Source: Anaerolineales bacterium
GTDB taxonomy: Bacteria; Chloroflexota; Anaerolineae; Anaerolineales; Villigracilaceae
Reading direction: 5' to 3'
Length of the DNA stretch: 64,000 nt
Assembly: GCA_017985935.1 (NCBI GenBank)
Contig: JAGNWT010000002.1
Location: 1-64,000 of the forward strand
In this document: positions 9,301 to 17,780 of the stretch, in pieces
Layout: each line of letters begins with the position of its first letter
How positions within the stretch are numbered: position 1 is the first letter of the stretch
Made by a program: the position numbers and the translations under genes
The notes under the pieces: model-generated
The model's database searches: none
The model's input: only the letters and a program-made list of their open reading frames with translations
Told to the model about the DNA's origin: nothing

Positions 9301-9829
9301 TGGCGCTGTCGTAGGGGATGAGTCGCCGCAGAGATTCCAAAAAGACCTCAAACACGGCATCCAGATTCAGATCGCGGGCAAGAGCCAGATTTGCCGAGTG
9401 CAGGGTCTCAGTGACCTGACGTGCCAACCGCTCTGACTCAAGCAAGCTTGCATATTCCTCTTCTGTGCGTTTATGCCCGGTGATATCGTGCACCACGCAA
9501 AATTCAAATTTCCTGCCGTCCAGCGTCACCGCAGACAGATGAACTTCCACATCACGAATTCCGCCATTCGCAAGGCGATGCCGGCAAATAAAATAGTCTG
9601 TGCCGTCATTTGCCTCCCGAACAGATTCCTGAATGCGGATTTTCAAAAGCGGGAGACCTTTAATCTCTTCCAGCGAATATCCATAAAATTGCAAAGCGGA
9701 CCGGTTGGCATCCACGACCATCTGCGACTCAGAGTCGATGAACAACATGATCGCAGCGTGATTCCTGAACATGCCGTCAAGCAGGTCTTTATGAATATTT
9801 GGCAAAGGTATGAAAGGCTTTTGTTCCAT
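6338..9829 (-). CDS. Multi-PAS/GAF sensor with C-terminal HD-GYP phosphodiesterase
   Basis: This 1163-residue protein has no membrane span, so it is probably cytoplasmic. Domains in order: PAS (about 18-120), GAF (145-300), PAS (318-438), GAF (450-615), GAF (640-800), GAF (815-970) and HD-GYP (980-1160). The output domain has the metal-binding HD at 1036-1037 ('LLHDIGKMG'), a further His pair at about 1089-1090 and the signature GYP at 1097-1099 ('WDGSGYP'), so it looks catalytically intact. HD-GYP domains hydrolyse cyclic di-GMP. Four GAF modules suggest small-ligand or redox sensing; ligands are unknown. It lacks an obvious ribosome-binding site. No diguanylate cyclase is encoded in this window. 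Confidence 0.9.
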   Translation of the reverse strand: MEQKPFIPLPNIHKDLLDGMFRNHAAIMLFIDSESQMVVDANRSALQFYGYSLEEIKGLPLLKIRIQESVREANDGTDYFICRHRLANGGIRDVEVHLSAVTLDGRKFEFCVVHDITGHKRTEEEYASLLESERLARQVTETLHSANLALARDLNLDAVFEVFLESLRRLIPYDSANVMLLQADERLVITAIRGYEGFTDASKTRSLSFSVHSHSAFETILSEKRSFVIQDTRVYPGWERVPGTEHVVSWMGVPLVAGGRVLGLYSIDKTEANFFTQEYQILAESLAGQAAASIQNARLFTDVQNELAERRTTEKALRESEARYRTLFDRMMDGIYRSTPGGKFVDVNPAMVNMFGYDSREEMLEVDIKKELYFAPEERGSHILDTGREETEVYRMRRKDGSEIWVEDHGYYIHNDQGEVIYHAGMLRDVTERKHAQDAWNAQAEKLQLIYEASRQLNASFAPQHIHEVACNSIAQLISCDKIFITSFEKRTGLISLVCGWDGNVQVDPKAYPPISIEQDKHGPQSEVIRSGKPILFSGYQQRSVSANDQDDRAGQFPEYADTPLSAMIVPMIVENQVVGAIQVFNQRLNAYAENDLNLLNAFGSQVAVALINSDLFQRLQFENRDRKRAEESLLARTRELETLFAISNHISFVQTETEILPQILKELERAVQADTMAVILLEPGESALNIVNATGDLIPSIGFKFDVTEGISGSILKSRQLYQTDDLSNDPTRLKNLGGLENLGPAILTPVLSGDHLIGVLLTARKKGRHVNQFAPEATRMLITASEMLGNAINRVRLYSETMRRLDHLQTLRAMDQVIASSLDLRITLNILLNHTITQLGVDAADILLLHPHLQVLQYAAGQGFRTRFIEGADVQLNDRFAGRSVMERKIVKVFDQTQIRENHSFARLWMDEKFRNYICVPLIAKGEVKGVLEVYRRSDFTPDSEWLEFLETLAGQAAITIDNAHMFDNLQRANMELAIAYDATIEGWSRAMDLRDRETEGHTQRVTELTVLLAKAMGVHDRDILNIRRGALLHDIGKMGIPDHILLKAGPLTTKEWVIMRKHPQLAYEMLQPIRYLNQSLDIPYAHHEKWDGSGYPRGLKGEQIPLVARIFAVVDVWDALTSERPYRKGWTKKKALTYIKEQSGIHFDPQVVEEFLKVIK

Positions 9830-9940
9830 ATGGATGGGTGTGAACCGCGGCGGGCTTCCTTGCCGCTGGTCGAACTATTGTATTGCAATCCGCTGCCTGC
9901 CCCCAAAACTCAAATGGTATTGTCACTCACCATTAAATAG

Positions 9941-9991
9941 AAAACGGACGTCCTGATGCTCAAACAACAACACATCAACAATGGACGTCCG
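9941..9991 (-). terminator. Intrinsic terminator of the small membrane-protein pair
   Basis: Inverted repeat CGGACGTCC / GGACGTCCG (9945-9953 and 9983-9991), extended by an inner GATG/CATC pairing, is followed on the minus strand by TTTTCTATTT. It lies just after the 63-residue gene and upstream of the HD-GYP sensor. Confidence 0.75.
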
Positions 9992-10016
9992 CGATTGGAT
10001 GGATCATTCGTGAAGG

Positions 10017-10208
10017 TTAATCATCACCGAGAGAGGCAATGGCGCGCAATAACCCAATAACCAACACACCGAGCTTCAAGCCTTCGCCAGTGGTAATTGC
10101 GGTCTCGCGCTCATTTTTTTCCGCGCGGCGAGTCAACAGTACAGCGGCCACAACGCCAGTGACGGCGCCGATCAATGCGCCGAAGAAAACGACGTTTCGA
10201 TTGTTCAT
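10017..10208 (-). CDS. Small single-span membrane protein
   Basis: This 63-residue protein has one glycine/alanine-rich span (about residues 7-25, with small-residue spacing typical of helix-helix packing), then a charged 'RRAEKNERE' segment and a weakly hydrophobic C-terminal helix. It resembles the small YtxH-like proteins only in general layout. Its ATG overlaps the stop of the preceding membrane gene by 4 nt (ATGA), so the two are an operon. The function is unknown. Confidence 0.6.
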   Translation of the reverse strand: MNNRNVVFFGALIGAVTGVVAAVLLTRRAEKNERETAITTGEGLKLGVLVIGLLRAIASLGDD

Positions 10209-10633
10209 GGATGGGTGATCCTTTCAAAGAATGCCTTGATATTTTCGATAAAACCATCGACGGAAATGACCGGTTTGGCGATCATATCAGCGCCGCGGAC
10301 AATGTACGCCTTGGCTTTGAAAACATAATCCTGCGCGATACCGGTGTAATGCGGCAGCGCACTCAACGCCCTGGACATGAGATAAATCAAACCGATCAGG
10401 ATCGCAAGCGAGATCAGCCCCGCGATCAAAAGCGGAATGATGATCCAGATCGTGGAGATGGCCGCCCAGCGCCCCACATCGCCGCCAGACCCAAAAGTGG
10501 AAAGGCTGATCAGAACGATCAAACCGACCAGAAGCAGGGTGCTGACCACCATGGGCAGTATGATCTGCGTGGTACGCTGCTTGCGGTGACGCAAATAGGA
10601 ATAATGTTCAGGGTGAGGGAGTTCTGCTTTCAT
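10205..10633 (-). CDS. Two-span membrane protein of unknown function
   Basis: The start is set at 10633 (142 residues). The longer open frame to 10684 would read through the ftsZ terminator hairpin, and an AGGAG lies just before this ATG, although only two bases away; an in-frame GTG directly in front is an alternative. Two strong hydrophobic spans (about 25-45 and 61-86) are followed by a soluble tail of about 50 residues ending 'FIENIKAFFERITHP'. It is translationally coupled to the 63-residue gene. The pair sits between the dcw terminator and its own terminator. No family recognised. Confidence 0.6.
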   Translation of the reverse strand: MKAELPHPEHYSYLRHRKQRTTQIILPMVVSTLLLVGLIVLISLSTFGSGGDVGRWAAISTIWIIIPLLIAGLISLAILIGLIYLMSRALSALPHYTGIAQDYVFKAKAYIVRGADMIAKPVISVDGFIENIKAFFERITHP

Positions 10634-10651
10634 CACTCCTATTTTAGCATG

Positions 10652-10696
10652 AAACAAAAAAGTCCCTAAAGGCTCGCATTGCAAACCTTTAGGGAC
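10652..10696 (-). terminator. Intrinsic terminator closing the dcw cluster
   Basis: A perfect 11-bp inverted repeat (GTCCCTAAAGG / CCTTTAGGGAC, 10662-10672 and 10686-10696) with a 13-nt loop is followed on the minus strand by TTTTTTG. It begins 17 nt behind the ftsZ stop codon, so it ends the division/cell-wall transcript. Confidence 0.88.
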
Positions 10697-10712
10697 CCGG
10701 ATCTCGATCTAC

Positions 10713-11873
10713 TTATCTGCGGTTGCGCAGGAAGGTCGGAACGTCAAGATCGTCGCTGTTGATGCTGGGCTGCGAGGAGGAAGAACGTGTTTCAGCAGGT
10801 TTAATATCAGAGCCAACACTGACAGATTCGCTCGAGCGGGCAAAGAGCGAGCCAGCCGCAGAGACGGGCTTATCATTGCGGACGGGGCGTTCCAAACCGC
10901 GGCGGGTAACGCCGGCGCGTTCAAAACCGGTCGCAATGACCGTACAACGGATCTCGTCGCCCATATCGGGATCAATGACCGCACCGAAGATCATGTTGAC
11001 ATCGGGGTGCGCGGTCTCGCGGATGATCGCCGCAGCCTGATTGACCTCGAAGAGGGTCATGTTCGAGCCGCCGGTCACGTTGAAGAGCACGCCGCGCGCG
11101 CCGTCAATGGTGATATCCAACAACTGGCTGGAGATGGCCTGTTCCGCCGCAGTCTTGGCACGGTCATCGCCGGAGCCGCGACCAACAGCCATGAGAGCCG
11201 CTCCGCCTTCAGACATGATGGCGCGAACATCGGCGAAGTCGAGGTTGATCAAACCGGGGATGGTAATGAGTTCGGAGATGCCCTGAATACCTTGATGCAG
11301 AACTTCATCAGCCATGCGGAAGGCATCCTGCAGGGAGGATTTTTTATCCGCGAGCTGCAGCAGGCGGTCATTCGGGATGGAGATGAGGGTATGAGCGTGC
11401 TCCTTCATCTTGGTCACACCGATCTCAGCAGACTGGGTGCGCTTGCCACCTTCAAAGGTGAAGGGACGGGTGACCACACCAATGGTGAGGGCGCCGCATT
11501 CCTTGGCGACCTGAGCCACGACCGGAGCCGCGCCTGTGCCTGTACCGCCGCCCATACCAGCGGTGACGAACACCATGTCTGCGCCTTTGAGCACATTGTA
11601 AAGTTCGTCGGAAGATTCTTCGGCAGCTTTACGGCCGATCTCAGGATCGCCGCCTGCGCCAAGTCCACGGGTGAGTTTATCGCCAAGGCGGACACGGATG
11701 GGCGCGCGTGATAAAGTGAGCGCCTGCGCATCTGTGTTGCAGGAGATAAATTCAACGCCTTGAATGCCCTCTTCCATCATGCGGTTGACTGCATTCTGAC
11801 CTGCTCCACCTACGCCGACTACTTTAATACGGGCGAAGGCTTCGGAATTCGCATTTCTTTTGTTCGAGTCCAT
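10713..11873 (-). CDS. ftsZ: Cell division GTPase FtsZ
   Basis: This tubulin homologue (386 residues) polymerises into the Z-ring at midcell. The nucleotide-binding core shows '[12 protein letters not shown]' (21-32) and the tubulin signature GGGTGTG (108-114). The T7-loop region and '[17 protein letters not shown]' are present. After a variable Ser-rich linker (about 330-370) the conserved C-terminal peptide '[12 protein letters not shown]' should bind FtsA. The start has a good AGGAGG five bases upstream. It is the last dcw gene, 117 nt downstream of ftsA, and is followed by a strong terminator. The 117-nt gap could carry its own promoter, but I see no clear one. Confidence 0.98.
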   Translation of the reverse strand: MDSNKRNANSEAFARIKVVGVGGAGQNAVNRMMEEGIQGVEFISCNTDAQALTLSRAPIRVRLGDKLTRGLGAGGDPEIGRKAAEESSDELYNVLKGADMVFVTAGMGGGTGTGAAPVVAQVAKECGALTIGVVTRPFTFEGGKRTQSAEIGVTKMKEHAHTLISIPNDRLLQLADKKSSLQDAFRMADEVLHQGIQGISELITIPGLINLDFADVRAIMSEGGAALMAVGRGSGDDRAKTAAEQAISSQLLDITIDGARGVLFNVTGGSNMTLFEVNQAAAIIRETAHPDVNMIFGAVIDPDMGDEIRCTVIATGFERAGVTRRGLERPVRNDKPVSAAGSLFARSSESVSVGSDIKPAETRSSSSQPSINSDDLDVPTFLRNRR

Positions 11874-11990
11874 GTGTTCCTCCTGGCAAGGTATGCCAAT
11901 CTTAAACGAGATTGATGATTTTTAAAAGGTTTTAAACGATTCTTGTGATTCTTTTCTCATAGGTTCTTCCATCCCGTAAGGGAAGAAGAA

Positions 11991-13235
11991 CTAGGGCAAC
12001 AAACGTTTCATCCAATTTTTCAGCGAATCAAAATTCATATTTAACTCTCCTCTTGTTCTGCGGCGGCCTCGGGTGCCGCCCGCGGCGATCACCTCGTGAT
12101 CTCTCATGGCTGTCGCCCAGCGCAATAAACCGACACTCGTGGAATATGCGGGCGAGCCAAGTTTGTCAACCAATCCAGTCAAGTTCTCGGGCTGCGCGGT
12201 GCGCACGGGCATTCCCAATTTTTCACTGGCAATGCGCTTGATGCCGGGCAGGGCAGATGTGCCGCCCGTCAGCACCATGCCCGCGGGAAGCAGTCCATCA
12301 TAACCAGAGCGCTTGATCTCTTGCAGGATCAGCCCGAAGGTCTCTTCGATGCGGGCTTCGATGATGTGAGACAGGTCAAGCCTGCTGATCTGCACATCGC
12401 GGTCTTCACCGAACGGGCGGATGGTGAAATATTCATCGCTGCCGATCTCAGACCGGATGGCATGTCCCTGCTGCTTCTTCACTTCTTCAGCCTGCGACAT
12501 GGGCAGGCGCAAACCGTGTGCAATATCCTGAGTGACATGATTGCCGCCCACGGCGAGAACCATCGTGTGCCAGACATCCCCGTTGACATAGATCGCGAGG
12601 TCGGTCGTGCCGCCGCCGATATCGCACACGGCAACACCCATCTGGCGTTCCTGCTCGGTCAGCACCACTTCGGCAGACGCGAGCGGGTTCAAAACGAACT
12701 GTTGAATTTCAACCCCGGCCGCGCCAACGCACTGGCGGAGGTTATCCACGGTGGCGGCGGCGGCTGTGATGATGTGCGTTTCCACTTCGATCTTGTAGCC
12801 GTGCATGCCAATGGGCGTGCGAACACCTTCCTGCCCATCCACCGTCATGCCGCGCTGAATGACATGCACGATCTCGCGGTCATGCGGAATGGCAACGGCC
12901 TGAGCCTGGTCAAGCGCGCGGGCAATATCCATTGCGTCGATAATGCCGCTGGGTACACCGCATGCTCCGCGGCTGTTGACCGACGAAACATGCGCGCCGG
13001 CAATGCTAACCAATCCGGTGGTGATCTCAAGCCCGGAAGTGCTTTCGGCTTTTTCAACCGAGCGCTTGATGGCTTTGGATGCCGCCGCAAGGTCTACGAT
13101 AATGCCCTTGCGGATTCCATCCGAAGGCTCGATGCCCACGCCAAGAATGCGGATGGACGACTCATCCTCCACCCGGCCGACGAGGGTGCAAATCTTGGTA
13201 GTTCCTACATCTATGCCAACAACGATTTCATCCAT
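11991..13235 (-). CDS. ftsA: Cell division actin-like ATPase FtsA
   Basis: This 414-residue protein tethers FtsZ filaments to the membrane. Actin-fold ATP motifs are visible: 'GIDVGTTKICTLVG' near the N-terminus, 'VCDIGGGTTDLAIY' (phosphate 2) and 'VLTGGTSALPGI' (adenosine loop). The FtsA-specific 1C subdomain occupies about residues 85-165. The last residues 'FDSLKNWMKRLLP' form a short amphipathic helix, the expected membrane-targeting sequence. It starts 2 nt behind ftsQ. Confidence 0.96.
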   Translation of the reverse strand: MDEIVVGIDVGTTKICTLVGRVEDESSIRILGVGIEPSDGIRKGIIVDLAAASKAIKRSVEKAESTSGLEITTGLVSIAGAHVSSVNSRGACGVPSGIIDAMDIARALDQAQAVAIPHDREIVHVIQRGMTVDGQEGVRTPIGMHGYKIEVETHIITAAAATVDNLRQCVGAAGVEIQQFVLNPLASAEVVLTEQERQMGVAVCDIGGGTTDLAIYVNGDVWHTMVLAVGGNHVTQDIAHGLRLPMSQAEEVKKQQGHAIRSEIGSDEYFTIRPFGEDRDVQISRLDLSHIIEARIEETFGLILQEIKRSGYDGLLPAGMVLTGGTSALPGIKRIASEKLGMPVRTAQPENLTGLVDKLGSPAYSTSVGLLRWATAMRDHEVIAAGGTRGRRRTRGELNMNFDSLKNWMKRLLP

Positions 13236-13237
13236 CT

Positions 13238-14236
13238 TTACTGTCCACTGTCTACTGATACTGTTTCTTCTTCGGTTTCAACTGCACGATAAAAAGGCGC
13301 TTCGGGATACGCCACGTTGATAATGGATGGGACCTTGCCCTGGCTCATCAACGACTCAACCAGAGATTCGTACACACGCACCTTCAAGGGCATGTCTTTC
13401 ACACTCGTTCCAAAGTAGGCATTCCAACCTCGGGTATCTTCCCAGCCAAGCCCGTTCTTTGGGTCATAGAACATTGTCGCATCGGCAGGAACGCTCGGCG
13501 CAAGGGCGAGGACCGCAGCCACCAGATCTTCCTGCATGAAAGGCGCGGGCAGGGAGGGATCTTCAGAAGTACCCGCCGGGGGATTTCCCAACCCGTTCAC
13601 AAGGATGAGCCCTGAGGTTACGCCCCGTGGACGAAATGCAACGCCACCGGCATCGATCCATGTGTACCCTTCATCCTGCTGCCAAAAAATAACCGGCTCG
13701 CGCTCCTGGATCGTAACGTACACATGATTCGGCAAATAGGTCTTCACCTCCACCAGAGACAACTCAGGGTAGTTCAAGCGCAGGCGTGCTTCCGCTTCCT
13801 GGGGTTGAACGGTAAAGATGGATTGCCCAATGAGCCCGGTCACTGCTCCGATCTCTTCACGGGTCAGGCGCTCGTTCCCCATCACCGTCACGTTCGGGAT
13901 GCGGAAGTAAGGCAGGGACAAAACAAGATAAATGACAATGCCAAGAATGAGCACCGTGAGCAGGGAGGTCATCCGCCAGCCGGTGCGCAGGTATTCCATT
14001 GAGAAGATCGGCGCGCGCAGATTCATGCCCGGCGTGCCCAATGCCACATTGAAGCGGCGCAGGTTTTCAACCCGCCGCATGTTCACTTCGGGGCTGGTCT
14101 TGCGGGGCACACGTGACACGACCGTTGTGACCGGTCTGGTTGCACGCTGCTTGGTCTGCTCCAGCTCGCGTACGGTGCGGTTGGCGCGGCGCTGACGAGC
14201 CGCTTCGGAACGGGAGAGTTCTCGCTTATCGCTCAT
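13238..14236 (-). CDS. ftsQ: Division protein FtsQ/DivIB (POTRA)
   Basis: This 332-residue single-pass membrane protein has an unusually long, Arg-rich cytoplasmic tail (about 1-88), one span (89-110, 'SLLTVLILGIVIYLVLSLPY') and then the extracytoplasmic POTRA domain ('FRIPNVTVMGNERLTREEI', about 111-180) and a beta domain. FtsQ/DivIB links early and late division proteins and contacts FtsL and FtsB/DivIC. It overlaps ddl by 4 nt (ATGA) and precedes ftsA by 2 nt. The basic tail of nearly 90 residues is longer than in E. coli FtsQ. Confidence 0.9.
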   Translation of the reverse strand: MSDKRELSRSEAARQRRANRTVRELEQTKQRATRPVTTVVSRVPRKTSPEVNMRRVENLRRFNVALGTPGMNLRAPIFSMEYLRTGWRMTSLLTVLILGIVIYLVLSLPYFRIPNVTVMGNERLTREEIGAVTGLIGQSIFTVQPQEAEARLRLNYPELSLVEVKTYLPNHVYVTIQEREPVIFWQQDEGYTWIDAGGVAFRPRGVTSGLILVNGLGNPPAGTSEDPSLPAPFMQEDLVAAVLALAPSVPADATMFYDPKNGLGWEDTRGWNAYFGTSVKDMPLKVRVYESLVESLMSQGKVPSIINVAYPEAPFYRAVETEEETVSVDSGQ

Positions 14237-15345
14237 GCGTTCCTCCGATGTTCAGTGCGATCGCGCTGCGCTTTCCGCTCAAGGGCAAGTTCGATCAAAC
14301 GGTCGACCAGCCCGGGGTAGGTCAACCCGCTCGCCTGCCATAATTTTGGATACATGCTGATCGAAGTGAATCCCGGCAGGGTGTTCAATTCGTTCAAATA
14401 GACCTGGTTCGTTTCGCCATCGACAAAGAAATCAGCGCGAGCCATGCCGGCACAATCGATCGCCTTGTAAGCACGGACCGCGTACTCACAGATCTTCTCG
14501 GTCACTTCACTGGGCAGTTGGGCAGGGATGAGCAAACCGGATGTGCCGTCAATATATTTCGACTCATACGAGTAGAACTCACGGCTCGGCAGCACTTCGC
14601 CGCACACGGATGTCTGCGGGTCTTCATTGCCCAACACGCTGACTTCCACTTCTCGCACATTGCCCACTCCGCGTTCGATCAACACACGGCGGTCGAAACG
14701 CGCGGCTTCCATCAAACCTTCACCCAGGTCAGAGCGTGAATTGCATTTGCTGATGCCAACCGATGAACCAAGGTTCGCGGGTTTTGCGAACAGCGGATAC
14801 GCGCCCAACTTCTCAGCTTTCGCGATGACCGCGTTCATATCCTGCTCGATCTCACCGCGCAGAACGAGGATCGAATCCACGATCGGGATCCCATTCGCGC
14901 GCATCACATCCTTGAAGATGCCCTTATCCATGCCGACAGAAGAACCCGCAACTCCCGCGCCCACATAGGCCACATCTGCCAGTTCAAGCAATCCCTGCAT
15001 GGTGCCGTCTTCTCCAAACGGTCCATGAAGGACCGGGAAGAAGACATCGACATCGGCCAACTTTTCAAGCATCTCGCCGCTGCCCGTGTTTCGCAGAATG
15101 TACAAAGCCGAGTGAGACGGCTCGCTCGGGAGGACAACGCGATTCAGATCCTGCATATCGTTTTGAGCAAAAGACTCGAGGGTATTCTCGCCATTAAACC
15201 ACTCGCCATCGAGCGTTATGCCAACCTGTGTCACTTCGTATTTCGCCGGATCAAGCGCCGCAAGCACGGAGCGCGCGGACATCAGTGAAACATCATGTTC
15301 ACCTGAACGACCGCCGAATAGTACTGCAACGCGTAGTTTCTTCAT
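14233..15345 (-). CDS. ddl: D-alanine--D-alanine ligase
   Basis: The start is placed at the ATG at 15345 (370 residues), giving the family N-terminus 'MKKLRVAVLFGGRSGEHDVS'; the frame is open to 15390 but would intrude into murB. The ATP-grasp enzyme joins two D-alanines for the peptidoglycan stem. Visible motifs are 'GGRSGEHDVS', 'LHGPFGEDGTMQGLLE', 'FAKPANLGSSVGISK' and 'YLNELNTLPGFTSISMYP'. The last carries the metal ligands, so the enzyme looks intact. It sits 19 nt behind murB; an 8-bp inverted repeat (GTTGAACG / CGTTCAAC, 15356-15376) spans that junction. A second Ddl-like protein lies at 32774. Confidence 0.94.
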   Translation of the reverse strand: MKKLRVAVLFGGRSGEHDVSLMSARSVLAALDPAKYEVTQVGITLDGEWFNGENTLESFAQNDMQDLNRVVLPSEPSHSALYILRNTGSGEMLEKLADVDVFFPVLHGPFGEDGTMQGLLELADVAYVGAGVAGSSVGMDKGIFKDVMRANGIPIVDSILVLRGEIEQDMNAVIAKAEKLGAYPLFAKPANLGSSVGISKCNSRSDLGEGLMEAARFDRRVLIERGVGNVREVEVSVLGNEDPQTSVCGEVLPSREFYSYESKYIDGTSGLLIPAQLPSEVTEKICEYAVRAYKAIDCAGMARADFFVDGETNQVYLNELNTLPGFTSISMYPKLWQASGLTYPGLVDRLIELALERKAQRDRTEHRRNA

Positions 15346-15364
15346 AATCTTCTTTGTTGAACGA

Positions 15365-16333
15365 TCACCGTTCAACGCTCCAATCTCCAACCAACTCTAC
15401 TTCCAACTCAAGGTTCACACCAAACTTCTCGAACACTGTCTTCTGCGTCAAGCGGACCAATGCGCGGACATCCTCCGCCAGAGTTTCGCCATGATTGATG
15501 AAAAAGTTTGCGTGACGTGTGCTGATCTCAGCGTTGCCGATGCGCGTTCCCTTTAGTCCCGCGGCTTCGATCAAACGTCCGGCATGATCGCCTTCCGGAT
15601 TCTTGAACATTGAACCCATGCTCGCGCCAGGCGGCTGCGTGGACTTGCGGCGTTCACTGAATTCATCGATTTTAGCAGACACTACTTCCCTTGTAGAATT
15701 CTTTAATCTCAACATAGCCGAAAGTACTATTGCCTTTATTTCACCGCGTTTCAAAGAGCTGGTGCGATATCCATAACCGAACTGTTCAACCGTCATTCTT
15801 TCAACGCCGTTCTTTGTCAACACTTCAGCCCAGATCAAGTTTGCAGACATATCGCCGCCGAACGCGCCGGCGTTTCCGTACACAGCGCCGCCGATCGTAC
15901 CGGGGACGGTGGCTGCCCACTCCAACCCGGCCAGCCCCTTGGATGCGCATCGGTTCGCGAGGTTACTGAAGACAACGCCAGCTTCACACCAGACCGTTGG
16001 CTGGTCGCCGCTTTCGAAGATCACTTCCTTCGCCCGATTCAGAACCACCACGCCGCGCACTCCTTTATCACTGATCAATACGTTCGAACCACCGCCGAGA
16101 ATATAATAAGGCATTCCGTAATCCCAGAGTACCGTCATTACATCCGTTAATTCCTTCGCAGATTTGACCATGACAAAAATATCCGCATGACCGCCGATTC
16201 TCGCGGATGTGTAAGGTGCAAGAGAGACATTCTCTTGCACTGCCGCACCGAACTTTAGGTGCAAAACATCAACGAGGCGCGCAGGTGTGGTCATCAGGTT
16301 CACAGGCGGTATCAGGTCCGCACTCCAATTCAT
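15365..16333 (-). CDS. murB: UDP-N-acetylenolpyruvoylglucosamine reductase
   Basis: This FAD- and NADPH-dependent enzyme (322 residues) reduces UDP-GlcNAc-enolpyruvate to UDP-MurNAc. The FAD motifs 'YTSARIGGHADI' and 'YYILGGGSNVLI' are clear, as are 'GLEWAATVPGTIGGAVYGNA' and 'GASMGSMFKNPEGDHAGRLI'. The Gly-Ser-Met-Phe-Lys-Asn-Pro arrangement matches shorter, type II-like MurB proteins. It ends with 'GNAEISTRHANFFINHG'. It overlaps murC by 4 nt and precedes ddl by 19 nt. Confidence 0.95.
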   Translation of the reverse strand: MNWSADLIPPVNLMTTPARLVDVLHLKFGAAVQENVSLAPYTSARIGGHADIFVMVKSAKELTDVMTVLWDYGMPYYILGGGSNVLISDKGVRGVVVLNRAKEVIFESGDQPTVWCEAGVVFSNLANRCASKGLAGLEWAATVPGTIGGAVYGNAGAFGGDMSANLIWAEVLTKNGVERMTVEQFGYGYRTSSLKRGEIKAIVLSAMLRLKNSTREVVSAKIDEFSERRKSTQPPGASMGSMFKNPEGDHAGRLIEAAGLKGTRIGNAEISTRHANFFINHGETLAEDVRALVRLTQKTVFEKFGVNLELEVELVGDWSVER

Positions 16334-17715
16334 AACTTCTTCAACACTTCCGTACTGATCTGGTCGGCATCGCCAGCCGAAAGAATGATCAGAATGTCTC
16401 CCAATCGCAGATGCTCAAGCAGATAATTCGTCGTCGCTTCGAGCGAGCCGCTGTAGCGAGCGGACGAGTGCGGCATGGCACTGACCACTTCGGCTGAGGA
16501 AAATTCCTGCTTCGCTTCACGCGAGGCGTAGATCTCGGTCACGAGCACTTCATCCGCATCGCCAAAGGCGCGCGAGAATTCATAAAACAAGGTTCGAGTC
16601 CGCGAGTACGTGTGCGGCTGCCACACAGCCCAAATGCGATGATTGGGATAGCGGGCTTTCGCACCTGCCAGTGTAGCGCGGATCTCTGTTGGGTGATGAG
16701 CGTAGTCATCGATCACAGTGACACCCTTGACCTCGCCGCGGATCTCAAAGCGCCGCCCTGTGCCAGCGAACTGAGCCAAGGCATCGGCCGCCTCTTGCAG
16801 CGGAAGCCCCAGGGTGGCGATCACTGCCAGAACCGCGAGCGCGTTGCGGACGTTATGTTCGCCCGGCACCTGCAAGGAGACGCTCACAACAGATGCAGAG
16901 TCCGCGCCCATATTGGTCAGAGCTGAAAAATCAAATCCGCCGCGCTCATTCGGTTTAACATTGCGCGCCTGGATCCACTGCGGGCTGTTGATGGTCATCT
17001 CGCTTTGCAAGCCGTACGAGATCACATTCACACCATTGCGACGCGCATGAGGCAAAAGCGAAACTGCACCTTCGTCCTCGGCGCACACGATCAAAGTACC
17101 ATCTGCAGGGAGCAGGTTCACAAACTCTTGAAAGGCCGAGTACATATCCTCAAAGGTCGGGTAGCAATCGGGGTGATCATGCTCAAGGTTGGTCACGATC
17201 GCAATACGAGGCTTTAACCCCAGGAACATGCGGTCGTACTCATCCGCTTCGATCACAAAGGGACTGCCCTGCCCCGCATGTGCATTGATGCCCAGATTAT
17301 TAAGTGTGCCGCCAACAATAAAGGATGGATCGCGCTTTAACGCGGTCAAGGTCCATGCGATCATGGCCGTGGTGGTGGTCTTGCCGTGCGTGCCTGCCAC
17401 CGCAATACCGGTCTTTTCAGCCATCAGGCTGCCGAGAAAGTCAGACCGCTTATAAACAGGGATGCCCGCATGCTTTGCCGCTTCCACTTCAGGGTTGTCT
17501 TCTGCGATGGCAGAAGAGCGGATCACCATATCGGCTCCGGCAATGTTGCGCGGATGATGCCCGATGAAAATAGACACTCCTTCACCCTGCAGGGCGCTCG
17601 CAAAAGAGGAGAGCGCGCGGTCAGAGCCTGTCACTTTGTACCCGCTGTCATTGAGCAGGCGCGCGATGGCAGAAAGCCCTGAACCTCCGATGCCGATGAA
17701 GTGAACGTGTGTCAT
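16330..17715 (-). CDS. murC: UDP-N-acetylmuramate--L-alanine ligase
   Basis: The ATG at 17715 (461 residues) is chosen because AAAGGATG precedes it and the product begins with the family motif 'MTHVHFIGIGGSGLSAIARL'. MurC adds L-alanine to UDP-MurNAc. The P-loop 'GTHGKTTT' is at 108-115, 'EADEYDRMFL' gives the central-domain acids, and 'VIDDYAHHPTEI' opens the C-terminal domain. The upstream gap to the CvpA-like gene (65 nt) contains a low-complexity AACTGCTAAC-type stretch. Confidence 0.96.
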   Translation of the reverse strand: MTHVHFIGIGGSGLSAIARLLNDSGYKVTGSDRALSSFASALQGEGVSIFIGHHPRNIAGADMVIRSSAIAEDNPEVEAAKHAGIPVYKRSDFLGSLMAEKTGIAVAGTHGKTTTTAMIAWTLTALKRDPSFIVGGTLNNLGINAHAGQGSPFVIEADEYDRMFLGLKPRIAIVTNLEHDHPDCYPTFEDMYSAFQEFVNLLPADGTLIVCAEDEGAVSLLPHARRNGVNVISYGLQSEMTINSPQWIQARNVKPNERGGFDFSALTNMGADSASVVSVSLQVPGEHNVRNALAVLAVIATLGLPLQEAADALAQFAGTGRRFEIRGEVKGVTVIDDYAHHPTEIRATLAGAKARYPNHRIWAVWQPHTYSRTRTLFYEFSRAFGDADEVLVTEIYASREAKQEFSSAEVVSAMPHSSARYSGSLEATTNYLLEHLRLGDILIILSAGDADQISTEVLKKL

Positions 17716-17780
17716 GGTCTCATCCTTTTGGCGGCTGACAGTTGGCATTTCGCTAACGACCAACTGCTAACAGCGAAAAG

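Noticed and set aside
9830-10016. Possible tRNA or small RNA in the gap before the HD-GYP gene
   Set aside because: No cloverleaf or conserved TPsiC-like sequence; the only structure is the terminator hairpin.
12321-13292. Plus-strand open frame of 323 codons opposite ftsA
   Set aside because: ftsA is intact on the minus strand with all family motifs; the antisense frame has no ribosome site or domain.
15356-15376. Inverted repeat GTTGAACG/CGTTCAAC at the murB-ddl junction as a terminator
   Set aside because: There is no T-run on the minus strand and ddl follows within 20 nt; it is noted only as a possible RNA hairpin.
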